DNA of 64,000 nt from Arthrobacter glacialis (GCF_002909445.1 NZ_PPXC01000015.1:42607-106606), one strand, 5' to 3'. Shown: positions 27,293-36,725, counted from the stretch's first letter. The notes: generated from the letters alone by a model not told the origin. Translations and numbers: made by a program.

Positions 27293-28470
27293 ACGCGCCT
27301 GTTTCGACCCCCATTGCCGCGCCGGCCCAGTATGACGCCATCTTGCTTGCCTCTTTTGGCGGGCCCGAAGGCCAGGATGATGTGATCCCCTTCCTGCGCA
27401 ACGTCACGCGTGGGCGCGGGATCCCGGACGAGCGCCTGGAAGAGGTCAGCCACCACTACCGCAAGAATGGCGGCATCAGCCCCATCAACGCCCAGAACCG
27501 CGCCTTGAAGGCCGCCCTGGAAGCCGAGCTGGCCGCCCGAAACATCGCCTTGCCGGTGTTGTGGGGCAACCGCAACTGGGACCCGTACATTCCCGCAGTT
27601 TTGCAGGACGCGTACGACGCCGGCCACCGCCGACTCCTGATGGTCACCACCAGCGCCTACTCCTCATACTCGGGCTGCCGCCAGTACCGCGAGGACATTG
27701 GCATGGCGCTGACGGAAACCGAACTCGACGGCAAGCTTGCCGTGGACAAGGTGCGCCAGTACTTTGACCACCCCGGCTTTGTGGAGCCCTTCATTGAGGG
27801 AACCGCCGCATCCCTGGCCAAGGTGCGCGCGGCGCTGGCCGCCGACGGCAAGTCCGCCGATTCCGTGCACGTCATGTTTGCCACGCACTCCATCCCCACC
27901 CGGGACGCCGAGGCTTCCGGCAGCTCCGAACTCGAGCTGCGCGAATTTGCCGAAAACTCAGCCTATGTGGCCCAGCACCTGGCCGCGGCTGAAGCCATCA
28001 TGGCCAAGGTTGACCCCAGCCAGGAGTGGTCGCTGGTCTACCAGTCCCGTTCCGGCGCCCCGCATGTGCCGTGGCTGGAGCCCGACATCAACGATGCTCT
28101 CGCTGACTTGGCTGCTGCCGGCACACAGGGCGTTGTAGTGGTGCCGCTGGGCTTTGTCAGCGACCACATGGAGGTCCTCTGGGACCTGGACACCGAAGCG
28201 GCAGAGACGTGCGCAGAACTTGGCCTGACCTTTGACCGTGCTCCCACTCCGGGAACGCACCAAAAGTTTGTCAGCGGCCTCGTGGACTTGATCTGTGAAC
28301 GAACCATTGAAAACCACATCGAGGAACGCCCCGCCATGACCAAGCTGGGTCCCTGGTTTGATGTGTGCAACCCCGGCTGCTGCGCCAACTTCCGTGGCAC
28401 CAAGCCAGTCATCTCCGAAGTGGGCAGCACCGTGGGCTTGGTGGCCGCCGGCAGCGGGAATAGCCGCTAG
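27289..28470 (+). CDS. hemH: Coproporphyrin ferrochelatase (HemH/CpfC)
   Basis: HemH inserts ferrous iron into coproporphyrin III. The 393-residue protein starts ILLASFGGPEGQDDVIPFLR. The catalytic His lies in MFATHSIPTRDAEASG and the Glu-containing stretch SGAPHVPWLEPDINDAL follows. The C-terminal cysteines Cys360, Cys364 and Cys365 (VCNPGCCANFRG) suggest the [2Fe-2S] cluster found in some actinobacterial ferrochelatases. The ATG overlaps the hemQ stop, implying translational coupling of the last two pathway enzymes. Confidence 0.96.
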   Translation: MNAPVSTPIAAPAQYDAILLASFGGPEGQDDVIPFLRNVTRGRGIPDERLEEVSHHYRKNGGISPINAQNRALKAALEAELAARNIALPVLWGNRNWDPYIPAVLQDAYDAGHRRLLMVTTSAYSSYSGCRQYREDIGMALTETELDGKLAVDKVRQYFDHPGFVEPFIEGTAASLAKVRAALAADGKSADSVHVMFATHSIPTRDAEASGSSELELREFAENSAYVAQHLAAAEAIMAKVDPSQEWSLVYQSRSGAPHVPWLEPDINDALADLAAAGTQGVVVVPLGFVSDHMEVLWDLDTEAAETCAELGLTFDRAPTPGTHQKFVSGLVDLICERTIENHIEERPAMTKLGPWFDVCNPGCCANFRGTKPVISEVGSTVGLVAAGSGNSR

Positions 28471-28496
28471 CCGCGGCGGCAGGGATAATAAATACT

Positions 28497-29471
28497 GTGA
28501 AAATTGGAACCCGCGGAAGCAAACTGGCGCTGAGCCAGACCCAACAAATTACCGATCAACTCAGTGCCGTTGGCGGCTTTGAAGCAGAGATTGTACCCAT
28601 CAAGACCGACGGCGACGTCCTCACGGGCCCGCTGTCACAAATGGGCGGAACCGGCGTCTTCGCCGTTGAATTGCGGACTGCTGTCCTGGATTCACGCGTG
28701 GACGTTGCCGTGCATTCCTTGAAGGACTTGCCCACGGCTGCTGTTCCGGGCCTGACCCTGGCTGCCGTGCCACAGCGGGTGGACGCCCGCGACGCCCTGT
28801 GCGCCCGCGACGGACTGAAACTGGCGGAGCTGCCTCACGGCGCCACAGTGGGCACCGGCTCACCCCGGCGCGCCGCGCAGCTGTTGGCTGCACGCCCGGA
28901 TCTGGCCATCGTGGACATCCGTGGCAACGTGGACACCCGCCTGGCCCGGGTTCCAGGGCTGCCCGGCAACCCTGTCACCGACCTTGTGCCCGGCAAAACC
29001 GGCGACCTCGACGCTGTGGTTCTGGCCGCGGCCGGGCTGACCCGCATTGGCCGCCTGGACACCGTCACCGAGTTCCTCTCCTCCGAGGTGATGCTCCCGG
29101 CCCCCGGCCAAGGCGCACTCGCCCTGGAATGCCGCACCGCCGACGCTTCCCTCACCGGCATCCTGGGACAATCCCTGGCAGCCGTTGACCATCAGGACAC
29201 CCGCCTGGCCATCACGGCAGAACGCGCACTCCTTGCCCGCCTTGAGGCAGGCTGCAGCGCCCCCGTCGGAGCCTTCGCCTACCGCAAGGGCTCCATGCTC
29301 TACCTCGAAGCAGTTGTTGCCTCCCTCGACGGCGCGCGCACCATGCGCGTCAAAAAGGCTACCGACGGACTCAGCAACGTTGGTGCCACACTCCTTGGCA
29401 TTGAACTGGCCGAAGAGCTGCTCGCGGACGGTGCAGGGGACTTGGCAGATCTGGCCGGCTCGGCACAGTGA
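28497..29471 (+). CDS. hemC: Porphobilinogen deaminase (hydroxymethylbilane synthase)
   Basis: HemC polymerises four porphobilinogen molecules to hydroxymethylbilane. The 324-residue protein begins MKIGTRGSKLALSQTQQITD and has HSLKDLPT, the cofactor-arginine region GTGSPRRAAQLL, and the dipyrromethane-binding cysteine in LEAGCSAPVGAFA. It starts with GTG, 26 bp after hemH, and its stop overlaps the putative hemD start by 4 nt. Confidence 0.96.
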   Translation: MKIGTRGSKLALSQTQQITDQLSAVGGFEAEIVPIKTDGDVLTGPLSQMGGTGVFAVELRTAVLDSRVDVAVHSLKDLPTAAVPGLTLAAVPQRVDARDALCARDGLKLAELPHGATVGTGSPRRAAQLLAARPDLAIVDIRGNVDTRLARVPGLPGNPVTDLVPGKTGDLDAVVLAAAGLTRIGRLDTVTEFLSSEVMLPAPGQGALALECRTADASLTGILGQSLAAVDHQDTRLAITAERALLARLEAGCSAPVGAFAYRKGSMLYLEAVVASLDGARTMRVKKATDGLSNVGATLLGIELAEELLADGAGDLADLAGSAQ

Positions 29472-30529
29472 CTGACGCCGCGGCCACCGACAAAGGCACC
29501 CTCGCGGATGGGTCAATGCCCCGCCGCCCGCTTCGCGGACGCCCGAAAGGGACCGTCCGCGGGGCCCCATCCGAGCTTGCGAGGTTGGGGAAGGACGGGA
29601 GCGTGCTCCCGCGGGGCATTGACCCATCCGCTCTAGGTGCCGAGTCGCTTGCCGTGCCGGTGGTCGACCTTGCCGGGTTGAGGGTTGCCGTTACGCGCAG
29701 CGCGGACCGGGCTGGGGCTTTTGCTGATGCACTTGCTGCGGCCGGGGCCGAGCCGGTGTTGGTGCCCGTCATCGACTTTGAAATCTCGGATAATGAGACC
29801 TTGGGGGCTGCGCTGGGCCGGCTGGCGGCGGGGGAGTACCGCTGGCTGGTGGTCAGCTCCATCACCACTGTGCGGGCCCTGAAGCAATGGTGTGAGACAG
29901 CTGGGACGTCGCTGGCGGACCTCATTCCTGCAACAACGTCAGTGGCAACCATTGGGCCCACCTCTGTTGCTGTCTTGGCGGCTGAGGGCATCCACGCCGC
30001 ACTGGCTCCCACGGATCTGCAATCCGCGGCCGGGCTGGTTGAGCTGTGGCCACAAGCGCACGACGGCGGCGGGCGTGTCCTGCTGCCTCAGTCGGACCTG
30101 GCCGAACCCAGACTGGTGGAAGGCCTGAACACCAAGGGCTGGGACACCGACGTTGTCACGGCTTATCACACGGTGGACTACCCGGCCCAGGACGGCAGCC
30201 GGTTGACGGCAAGCTTGGCCCATTCAACTCGTGCAACCTCTCCACCTGTCAACTCCAGCTACGCTCTGCTCACCCCGGCCCAAGCGGCACAGGAGGTGCA
30301 GGCGGGGGTGATCCACGCCGTCGTACTGGCTTCCGGAAGTGCAGCGCGGCGGGTTGCCTCAACCATGGCTCCGCTACCGGACGGCTGCCTGGTGGTAGCC
30401 ATTGGGCAGCCAACCCGGGACGAGGCCCAGCGGCTGGGCCTGCGGGTTGTGGCCACGGCCACGCACCCCACACCGGCGGGAATTGTTGCCGCACTGGCAG
30501 CAGCCCACAAGAATTTTCACACCAAGTAA
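29468..30529 (+). CDS. hemD: Uroporphyrinogen-III synthase with an unusual N-terminal extension
   Basis: HemD cyclises hydroxymethylbilane to uroporphyrinogen III. From residue 68 on, the protein is typical: [36 protein letters not shown], and the C-terminal SAARRVAS block; it is 353 residues if started at the GTG overlapping hemC. The first 60 or so residues are a basic, low-complexity extension encoded by a 128-bp nested palindrome (29504-29631), unlike the family, in which the first strand begins within ten residues. Alternative starts are the GTG codons near 29654. The element may have landed in the hemC-hemD junction and been read through in frame. Confidence 0.88.
   Translation: MTDAAATDKGTLADGSMPRRPLRGRPKGTVRGAPSELARLGKDGSVLPRGIDPSALGAESLAVPVVDLAGLRVAVTRSADRAGAFADALAAAGAEPVLVPVIDFEISDNETLGAALGRLAAGEYRWLVVSSITTVRALKQWCETAGTSLADLIPATTSVATIGPTSVAVLAAEGIHAALAPTDLQSAAGLVELWPQAHDGGGRVLLPQSDLAEPRLVEGLNTKGWDTDVVTAYHTVDYPAQDGSRLTASLAHSTRATSPPVNSSYALLTPAQAAQEVQAGVIHAVVLASGSAARRVASTMAPLPDGCLVVAIGQPTRDEAQRLGLRVVATATHPTPAGIVAALAAAHKNFHTK
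29504..29631. repeat. 128-bp cruciform-like palindromic element inside hemD
   Basis: A perfect 21-bp outer stem (29504-29524 with 29611-29631; arm begins GCGGATGGGTCAATGCC) encloses three further hairpins in series: 29534-29561 (CGCGGACG/CGTCCGCG, perfect 8 bp), 29565-29590 (CCCCATCC/GGTTGGGG, 7 of 8) and 29597-29610 (GGGAGC-GT-GCTCCC, perfect). The third touches the outer arm directly. The result is a multi-branched fold on either strand. It is translated in frame as the hemD N-terminal extension. Confidence 0.85.
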
Positions 30530-30546
30530 TTTACGGAGAATCCACA

Positions 30547-31527
30547 GTGAGCTTCCCCCAGCACCGTCCGCGCCGCCTGCGCACCACTGCCGCCATGCGC
30601 AATCTGGTGAGTGAGTACCGGCTGGCGCCGTCGGACTTGATTTTGCCTGTCTTCATTCGCGAGGACCTCAGCGAACCCAAACCCATCAGCTCCATGCCCG
30701 GCGTTGTGCAGCACACCACTGCCTCCCTGGTGGCGGCCGCGCGCGAGGCGCTGGCGCTGGGGCTCGGCGGCATCATGATCTTCGGCATCCCCGCCGAACG
30801 TGACGCCACAGGTTCCGCTGGGCTGGACCCGTTCGGCGTGCTGAACAAGGCCATCCGGGATGTGCGCGCGGTGGTTGGCGATGATTTGGTGGTCATGAGT
30901 GACCTTTGCCTGGACGAGTTCACCGACCACGGGCACTGTGGTGTGCTGAACGCCGCCGGCGGGGTGGACAACGACGCCACCTTGTCCATCTACGCCAAAA
31001 TGGCCGTGGCCCAGGCGGCCGCCGGGGCGCACGTGGTGGCGCCGTCGGGGATGATGGACGGCCAGGTTGCAGTCATCCGCGAGTCGCTGGACGCGGCAGG
31101 CCATGCCGATGTTTCCGTGCTGGCGTACGCAGCCAAGTACGCCTCGGCGTTTTACGGCCCGTTCCGTGAGGCCGTGGATTCACAGCTTGACGGCGACCGC
31201 CGCAGCTACCAGATGGATCCGGGCAACCGCCGCGAAGCCCTGCACGAGGTTGAACTGGATTTGGCCGAAGGCGCGGACATTGTCATGGTCAAACCGGCCA
31301 TGAGCTACCTGGACATTCTGGCCGACGTGGCAGCCATGAGCCCGGTCCCCGTAGCGGCATACCAAATCTCCGGCGAGTACGCCATGATTGAGGCCGCAGC
31401 AGCGAACGGCTGGATCAACCGCCGCGCAGCCATTGAAGAATCAGTGCTGAGCATCAAGCGGGCCGGCGCCAACATGATCCTGACGTACTGGGCGGCCGAG
31501 CTGGCCGGCTGGATGCGCACCAACTAA
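30547..31527 (+). CDS. hemB: Delta-aminolevulinic acid dehydratase (porphobilinogen synthase)
   Basis: HemB condenses two aminolevulinates to porphobilinogen. The 326-residue TIM barrel has Schiff-base lysines in [15 protein letters not shown] and [11 protein letters not shown]. The metal loop reads [14 protein letters not shown], where the zinc-type enzymes have CLC; the replaced cysteine suggests a magnesium or mixed metal requirement. The GTG at 30547 follows ACGGAG; a longer in-frame reading upstream crosses hemD and is rejected. Confidence 0.95.
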   Translation: MSFPQHRPRRLRTTAAMRNLVSEYRLAPSDLILPVFIREDLSEPKPISSMPGVVQHTTASLVAAAREALALGLGGIMIFGIPAERDATGSAGLDPFGVLNKAIRDVRAVVGDDLVVMSDLCLDEFTDHGHCGVLNAAGGVDNDATLSIYAKMAVAQAAAGAHVVAPSGMMDGQVAVIRESLDAAGHADVSVLAYAAKYASAFYGPFREAVDSQLDGDRRSYQMDPGNRREALHEVELDLAEGADIVMVKPAMSYLDILADVAAMSPVPVAAYQISGEYAMIEAAAANGWINRRAAIEESVLSIKRAGANMILTYWAAELAGWMRTN

Positions 31528-31573
31528 CTTCCAGCAGCCTCCGGTTCGCCACTACTTATTCGAAGGACATTTC

Positions 31574-32881
31574 ATGACCAGCTCGCAAGAACTCTTTGAC
31601 CGCGCCAAGACTCTCATGCCCGGCGGGGTGAACTCGCCTGTACGCGCCTTTGGTTCGGTGGGCGGCACTCCGCGCTTCATGGTCAATGCCAAGGGTGCCT
31701 ACCTCACCGACGCCGACGGCCGCGACTACGTTGACTTGGTGTGCTCATGGGGTCCGGCACTGCTGGGCCACGCCCATCCTGACGTGCTGGCGGCAGTCCA
31801 CACAGCCGTGGATCACGGCCTGAGCTTCGGCGCCTCCACCCCGGCCGAAAGCGAACTGGCCGCCTTGGTGCAGGGCCGCGTGTCCGGCGTCGAACGCCTG
31901 CGCATGGTGTCCACCGGGACCGAGGCCACCATGACGGCCGTGCGCCTGGCCCGCGGCTTCACCGGCCGTGACCTGATCATTAAGTTCGCCGGCTGCTACC
32001 ACGGCCACCTGGATTCCCTGCTGGCCGCGGCGGGATCAGGCCTGGCCACCCTCGCCCTGCCCGGCTCTGCTGGCGTCACGGCGGCAACCGCTGCCGAGAC
32101 CCTGGTGCTGCCGTACAACGACCTGGCCGCCGTTGAAGCAGCATTTGCCGCTCACGGGGACAAAATTGCCGCCGTCATCACTGAAGCAGCGCCCGCCAAC
32201 ATGGGCGTTGTCACGCCGGGGGAGGGGTTCAATGCCGGACTCTCACGCATCACTTCGGCCAATGGAGCCCTCCTGATCCTGGACGAGGTCCTGACCGGAT
32301 TCCGGGTTGGTGCGGCTGGCTACTGGGGCCTGACCGGTGCTTCCGAGGGCTGGACCCCTGACCTGTTCACCTTTGGCAAGGTCATTGGCGGCGGACTTCC
32401 GACGGCGGCGCTCGGTGGCCGCGCCGACGTCATGGACTATCTGGCTCCGTTGGGCCCGGTCTACCAAGCGGGCACGTTGTCCGGCAACCCCGTAGCGATG
32501 GCTGCCGGTGTTGCCACCCTGACGGCTGCTACCGCTGCTGTTTACGCCACTGTTGATGCGCGTTCCCTGGAACTGTCCACGGCCTTGTCTTTGGCTTTGG
32601 CTGCCGAGGGCGTGGATCACTCCATCCAGCGGGCCGGGAACTTGTTCTCGGTGGCCTTCGGCACTGCTGCAAACGGCGTGCACAATTATGCTGACGCGCA
32701 GGCCCAGGAAGCGTTCCGCTACGCGCCGTTCTTCCACTCCATGCTGGATTCGGGCGTATACCTGCCGCCAAGCGTGTTCGAGGCCTGGTTCCTCTCCGCC
32801 GCTCACGACGACGCCGCCATGAACCGCATTTTCGCCGCACTGCCGGCAGCGGCCAAGGCAGCAGCCGCCGCGGCGGCCTAG
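31574..32881 (+). CDS. hemL: Glutamate-1-semialdehyde 2,1-aminomutase
   Basis: HemL converts glutamate-1-semialdehyde to 5-aminolevulinate using PLP. The 435-residue aminotransferase-fold protein begins [20 protein letters not shown], has the PLP lysine in [18 protein letters not shown] and the [10 protein letters not shown] block. The C-terminus is an alanine run ([11 protein letters not shown]). It closes the rightward haem cluster and, with hemA, supplies the C5 precursor route. A 70-bp palindrome starts 15 bp after the stop. Confidence 0.97.
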   Translation: MTSSQELFDRAKTLMPGGVNSPVRAFGSVGGTPRFMVNAKGAYLTDADGRDYVDLVCSWGPALLGHAHPDVLAAVHTAVDHGLSFGASTPAESELAALVQGRVSGVERLRMVSTGTEATMTAVRLARGFTGRDLIIKFAGCYHGHLDSLLAAAGSGLATLALPGSAGVTAATAAETLVLPYNDLAAVEAAFAAHGDKIAAVITEAAPANMGVVTPGEGFNAGLSRITSANGALLILDEVLTGFRVGAAGYWGLTGASEGWTPDLFTFGKVIGGGLPTAALGGRADVMDYLAPLGPVYQAGTLSGNPVAMAAGVATLTAATAAVYATVDARSLELSTALSLALAAEGVDHSIQRAGNLFSVAFGTAANGVHNYADAQAQEAFRYAPFFHSMLDSGVYLPPSVFEAWFLSAAHDDAAMNRIFAALPAAAKAAAAAAA

Positions 32882-32895
32882 ACCCGCAATTAAGC

Positions 32896-32965
32896 AACTG
32901 ACCCGCAGAAGTGGTCGGAAAACGTCGCGAAATCGCGTTTTTTCGACCACTACTGCGGGTCAGTT
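32896..32965. repeat. 70-bp palindromic element, copy A
   Basis: Arms 32896-32917 and 32944-32965 pair in 21 of 22 positions, with termini AACTGACCCGCAGAA and its complement. The loop carries a second small dyad (CGCG-AAAT-CGCG) and an A-run facing a T-run. It lies directly after hemL. Copy B at 33089-33158 has the same length and the same 15-bp ends but a different self-complementary core. Confidence 0.88.
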
Positions 32966-32993
32966 CGTTGGGCTGTGTGCCTAAACGTGCCGC

Positions 32994-33086
32994 GTGAACA
33001 CGGTTGCGCATGTGGGCGCCCGCCTGGGCGAGAAGATCGTCGTCGTGCTTCCGGAAGTACCACACGAGCTGCTGGAGCGCGTTTAA
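32994..33086 (+). CDS. Possible 30-residue ORF between two palindromes (gene remnant?)
   Basis: A GTG-initiated frame encodes NTVAHVGARLGEKIVVVLPE and VPHELLERV and stops just before palindrome copy B. Its codon choice (G or C in almost all third positions) looks like real coding sequence for this genome, and it seems like the C-terminal end of a longer protein. There is no clear ribosome site. It may be what is left of a gene deleted between the two 70-bp elements. I do not recognise it. Confidence 0.25.
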   Translation: MNTVAHVGARLGEKIVVVLPEVPHELLERV

Positions 33087-33088
33087 AC

Positions 33089-33158
33089 AACTGACCCGCA
33101 GAAAACGCCGAAAATTCACGATTTTGACGTGATTTTCGGCGTTTTCTGCGGGTCAGTT
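33089..33158. repeat. 70-bp palindromic element, copy B
   Basis: The arms 33089-33120 and 33128-33158 match except for one extra base, giving a stem of about 31 bp with a 7-base loop. Ends are AACTGACCCGCAGAA and its complement, shared with copy A, while the inner arm (AACGCCGAAAATTCACG) is unrelated to that of copy A. It sits 8 bp beyond the stop of the convergent ABC ATPase gene. Confidence 0.9.
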
Positions 33159-33166
33159 GGAAATGA

Positions 33167-33904
33167 TTAGAGGACGTCCGAGAGGAAGCCCTTCAGACGG
33201 TCCGTCTTCGGCTCGGTGAAGAGCTGGTCGGGCGGTCCGGTTTCAACCACCACGCCGCCGTCCATAAACGTCACGGTGTCGGAGACGTTGCGGGAGAAGC
33301 CCATCTCGTGGGTGACCACAACCATGGTCATGCCACCCTTGGACAGGTCAGTCATCAGCGCCAGCACACCCTTGACCAGTTCCGGGTCCAGAGCGCTGGT
33401 GGCCTCGTCAAAGAACATCACCTCAGGTTCCATCGCCAGTGCGCGGGCAATGGCCACGCGCTGTTGCTGGCCACCGGAAAGGTTGCCGGGGCGGGCGTCG
33501 GCTTTGTGCTTGAGGCCAACAAGGTCCAGCTGCTCCAGGGCCTTGGCGTGAGCCTGGTCCTTGGGCATTTTGCGGATCTTGCTCAGCGCCAGAGAAACGT
33601 TCTGGACCACCGTCTTGTGCGGGAACAAGTTGAACTGCTGGAAGACCATGCCAATACGACGGCGTAGCTCATCCGGGTTGTCCTTCAAGACTGAGCGGTC
33701 ATCGAGGAAGATGTCGCCCTGATCCGGTTCGATCAGCCGGTTCATGACCCGCAACAGCGTTGACTTGCCCGATCCCGAGGGGCCGATCACTGACGCTGTG
33801 GTGCCCTTGGGCACGTGCAGGTCAATGCCACGCAAAACGTGGTTGGAACCAAAAGACAGGTGGATGTTCTTGGCGGTCAGGGTTCCTGAACTAAATTCAC
33901 TCAT
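33167..33904 (-). CDS. Polar amino-acid ABC transporter, ATP-binding protein
   Basis: This 245-residue ATPase powers the adjacent importer. It has Walker [10 protein letters not shown], the Q-loop [13 protein letters not shown], signature [15 protein letters not shown], Walker [15 protein letters not shown] and the H-loop VVTHEMG, all of the GlnQ/HisP polar amino-acid subfamily. It is the last gene of a three-gene operon, 3 nt after the permease. Confidence 0.95.
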   Translation of the reverse strand: MSEFSSGTLTAKNIHLSFGSNHVLRGIDLHVPKGTTASVIGPSGSGKSTLLRVMNRLIEPDQGDIFLDDRSVLKDNPDELRRRIGMVFQQFNLFPHKTVVQNVSLALSKIRKMPKDQAHAKALEQLDLVGLKHKADARPGNLSGGQQQRVAIARALAMEPEVMFFDEATSALDPELVKGVLALMTDLSKGGMTMVVVTHEMGFSRNVSDTVTFMDGGVVVETGPPDQLFTEPKTDRLKGFLSDVL

Positions 33905-33907
33905 GGT

Positions 33908-34666
33908 TTAGTGTCCCTTTCCAATAATTGCTGCTGCCTCATCGGGTTCAACCTTTTGAGTCTTGCCCTCACGCATGCGCTTGTCCATGAAGTTGACCAA
34001 GTGGGTCAGCGGTACCGTCAAGCACAGGTACAGCAAGCCGGCAGCAACCAGGGGGGACAGGTTTCCGGTGGTGGCGGCCTGGTCGTTGCCGATACGGAAG
34101 ATCTCCCGTTGGCTGGCCAGCAGGCCCAGCATGTAGATCAAAGAAGAGTCCTTGATCAAGGAGATTAGCTGGTTGACAAGTGCCGGCAGAACCCGGCGGA
34201 TGCCCTGAGGAATAACAATCAGCACCATGGCGGCGCTGTAGCTGAACCCCAGGGCGCGCGATGCCTCTAGCTGTCCGCTTTCAACGCTTTGAATGCCCGA
34301 ACGGAAGATTTCGCCGATGTAGGCTGCAGCCATCAAGGACAACGCCAAAATACCCAAGGGGTAGGGATTGGTACTTCCGGTCAGGATGCGAACCACGGGA
34401 CCCAGTCCAAGACCAATCAACAGGATGGTCAAAATGGCGGGCAGGCCACGGAAAATATCTGTATAGATCCTGGCGATCCAGCGTGGAATGGGATTCCGTG
34501 AAATGCCCATCACTGCCAGGATCATGCCCAGGACGCACCCGAAGAAGGCCGAGGAAACGGCCAAAATCAAAGTATTGGGCAAACCAACTGTGAGCATGGC
34601 GGGAATTACTTCCGCCATGGCCTCCCAGTCAAGGAACGTTTTTGCGAGCTGCTCGAGAACATCCAT
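33908..34666 (-). CDS. Polar amino-acid ABC transporter, permease protein
   Basis: This 252-residue membrane permease has about five segments and the EAA loop EASRALGFSYSAAMVLIVIP that docks the ATPase. TDIFRGLPAILTILLIGLG near residue 70 is typical of the HisM/GlnP family. Only one permease gene is present, so the channel is presumably a homodimer. It sits 3 nt after the substrate-binding protein gene. Confidence 0.94.
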   Translation of the reverse strand: MDVLEQLAKTFLDWEAMAEVIPAMLTVGLPNTLILAVSSAFFGCVLGMILAVMGISRNPIPRWIARIYTDIFRGLPAILTILLIGLGLGPVVRILTGSTNPYPLGILALSLMAAAYIGEIFRSGIQSVESGQLEASRALGFSYSAAMVLIVIPQGIRRVLPALVNQLISLIKDSSLIYMLGLLASQREIFRIGNDQAATTGNLSPLVAAGLLYLCLTVPLTHLVNFMDKRMREGKTQKVEPDEAAAIIGKGH

Positions 34667-34669
34667 AGA

Positions 34670-35605
34670 TTAGGCCTTGGGAACCGTTACTGCCTTGGAG
34701 CCCGGGGTCCAGTCTTCGGGCATGGGACGGGTCGGGTACCATTCCTTGGTCAGCTTGGACCAGGTGCCGTCGGCGATGACTGCATCCAAGGCAGAGTTCA
34801 ATGCGTCAGTCAGTGCCTTGTTCTCGGAATTCACGGCGTAAGCGGTGAAGTTCTGGGTGTTGACAACTTCTTCGGCGATGGTAGTTCCGTCGCCGTCCTT
34901 CACCTGGCCGGTGGCCTGCTGGGAAGGAGCAACCCAGGCGTCAACCTGGCCGTTCTTCAAGTTGGCGTACGCCGTGTTGTAGTCGGCGAAGCGCACGGGC
35001 TCAATCTTCAAAGTATTGCTGACGTAGTCATCCTGGACGGTGCCGGTGACAACTGCAATGCGGGTGTCGGCCTTCAGATCGGCAAAGCCCTTGATGGCTG
35101 AATCGGTCTTGGCAACAACAGCCATGTAGCCGAAGTCGTAACCGTTGGTGAAGCCAACGTTCTTACGGCGTGCGTCGGTGGTGGAGATGGAGGAGGATCC
35201 GACGTCGAACTGCTTGTTCTCAACCTGAGCCAACAGCGCGGAGAAATCGGTGGACTTGAATTCAACCTTCAGGCCCAGCTTCTCGCCCATGGCGCGCAAC
35301 AGCTCGTTGTCGTAACCGGTGAACACGCCGTCCTTCAAGAAGATGTTCGGCGGGGCATCGGAGAGCGTGCCAACAGAGATGGTGCCGGCAGTGACCAGGC
35401 CGAGGGCAGCCTTGTCGATCTTGTCGAGGGGAACAACGTCCGCTGTTGTGTACTTGTCCAGTGACACCTGGTCGCTGCCAGCCAGGGCATCCGTGGGCTT
35501 GGCCGAGCCGGAGTCAGTGGCAGCTCCGCCGCAGGCTGCCAGTGAGAAAGCCAGTGCAACGGCAACAGGGACCGTGGTGAGCCACTTGAGGGCTGAATTC
35601 TTCAT
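34670..35605 (-). CDS. Polar amino-acid ABC transporter, substrate-binding lipoprotein
   Basis: This 311-residue extracellular binding protein has a signal peptide and lipobox (AFSLAACGG) and a bilobed SBP_bac_3 domain: TISVGTLSDAPPNIFLKDG, FTGYDNELLRAMGEKLGLKV, FDVGSSSISTTDARRKNVGF. The ATG at 35605 is chosen since an upstream extension of 39 residues has no signal-peptide character. The substrate class is probably an amino acid or amino-acid derivative; the specific ligand is unknown. It is the first gene of the operon. Confidence 0.93.
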   Translation of the reverse strand: MKNSALKWLTTVPVAVALAFSLAACGGAATDSGSAKPTDALAGSDQVSLDKYTTADVVPLDKIDKAALGLVTAGTISVGTLSDAPPNIFLKDGVFTGYDNELLRAMGEKLGLKVEFKSTDFSALLAQVENKQFDVGSSSISTTDARRKNVGFTNGYDFGYMAVVAKTDSAIKGFADLKADTRIAVVTGTVQDDYVSNTLKIEPVRFADYNTAYANLKNGQVDAWVAPSQQATGQVKDGDGTTIAEEVVNTQNFTAYAVNSENKALTDALNSALDAVIADGTWSKLTKEWYPTRPMPEDWTPGSKAVTVPKA

Positions 35606-35970
35606 CAAACATTCACTTTCATTGCAGGTGCCCAGCCCGAAAGACGCATCGGGCAGGGTAAGCGTAGCGTGGCGAGCGATGAAGAAACTCACAGGAGTTT
35701 CGTAGCAGAACTCGAGCCACAAAACTAAATTATGTCACCCGGCCACAAAATGTGGCAGATGCGAATATATGATTGCCCTAACCAGAATATTGCAGAACAA
35801 TCTGCGATCAATGCTGTTTTTGCGACTGGCGCGGGACGCTGGCAGGGTCACATCGCTGCACGACTGACGCACCACTACGTGTCAAGTGCCGCGCTATCGA
35901 TACTGTGATATAGATCATGCCTGCTGTCAATGCCTCGTACGTCCTCCGTCGTTGAGGGAAGCACTGGAGT
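35606..35970. other. Promoter region of the ABC operon; no gene seen
   Basis: This 365-base interval separates the start of the ABC operon from the end of the exonuclease gene, both on the minus strand. It includes an AT-rich stretch (35725-35800) with a small CCACAAAATGTGG hairpin (35744-35756). I cannot assign a regulator site or terminator with confidence and find no supported ORF. Confidence 0.5.
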
Positions 35971-36657
35971 TTAGGGCAGTACCGGCCAATCGCCCTCAAT
36001 GACTGCTGCCGGATCCTTGACCCGGCGCAGATATCCCTGGAAATCAGCTGCCTGCTCCAAGGCCCAGGTGACCTGTACCGTGTGGAGATCCATGACATCA
36101 ATGCGCAGCGCGCTGTATTTGGCAGCCAGGGCGTCGGCCAGCCGCAGCGTGGCTTCAGCGTCGGCGGCCGAGGTGTGGGCGGCCTCGAGCTTAATCCCGT
36201 ATTCCTCGCAGAGGGCAACCAGTGTCCGGCTGCCCTTGCGGAATTTATCCAAGTGCTTGTTGCAGATAAAGGGATCAATGACGGGAGCTGCTGTGATCTG
36301 CTCCAGCCCATGCCGGCGGGCCTCATTGGCCAAGACCGTGAAGTCGTAGCTGGCATTAAAGGCAATCACGGGAATGTTGTTGGCAAAGAGTGTGGCCAGG
36401 ACGGCGCCCACCTCGGCAGCCACAACAGCCGCCGGGCGCCCATGCTCGCGGGCGTGCTCGGTGCTGACCCCGTGAATGGCTGCCGCTTCCTCGGGAATCT
36501 CCATGCCCGGATCCGCAAGCCATTCATGGACGTCAACCACTGCGCCGGTCTCATCGACCACCACAATGGAGGCTGTCACAATCCGGGCGGTGCGGGGGTC
36601 CTTGCCTGTGGTTTCCAAGTCAAACGCGGCCCGGGGGTGCATGCTCCAGCTAGTCAT
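35971..36657 (-). CDS. DEDDh 3'-5' exonuclease (DnaQ-like)
   Basis: This 228-residue protein has exonuclease motifs ExoI AAFDLETTGKDP (Asp, Glu), ExoII IPVIAFNASYDFTVLANEA (Asp) and ExoIII AHTSAADAEATLRLADAL with HTSAADA (His, Asp). It is a stand-alone proofreading-type or RNase T-like nuclease rather than the polymerase III epsilon subunit. It is divergent from the ATL-AdnA-AdnB repair operon and may contribute to DNA repair. Confidence 0.9.
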   Translation of the reverse strand: MTSWSMHPRAAFDLETTGKDPRTARIVTASIVVVDETGAVVDVHEWLADPGMEIPEEAAAIHGVSTEHAREHGRPAAVVAAEVGAVLATLFANNIPVIAFNASYDFTVLANEARRHGLEQITAAPVIDPFICNKHLDKFRKGSRTLVALCEEYGIKLEAAHTSAADAEATLRLADALAAKYSALRIDVMDLHTVQVTWALEQAADFQGYLRRVKDPAAVIEGDWPVLP

Positions 36658-36725
36658 GCTCCAACGCTACCCGCTAGGGCGGACATCCGGGCGCGCGGGC
36701 CGCTGCGGCGAACTACGCTTGAAGC

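Noticed and set aside
29504-29631. A tRNA or known structured RNA in the hemD element
   Set aside because: Despite the four-armed look the arms do not fit tRNA dimensions and no T-loop or anticodon-type sequence is present.
30046-30546. A 167-residue N-terminal extension of hemB reaching into hemD
   Set aside because: HemD covers this region on the same strand in another frame, and hemB starts normally at GTG 30547 with an ACGGAG ribosome site.
32994-33086. A toxin-antitoxin or leader-peptide reading of the 30-residue ORF between the palindromes
   Set aside because: No partner gene, ribosome site or family match; I list it only as a possible remnant.
35606-35722. A 39-residue extension of the amino-acid binding protein
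   Set aside because: It lies before the signal peptide and would prevent lipoprotein export.
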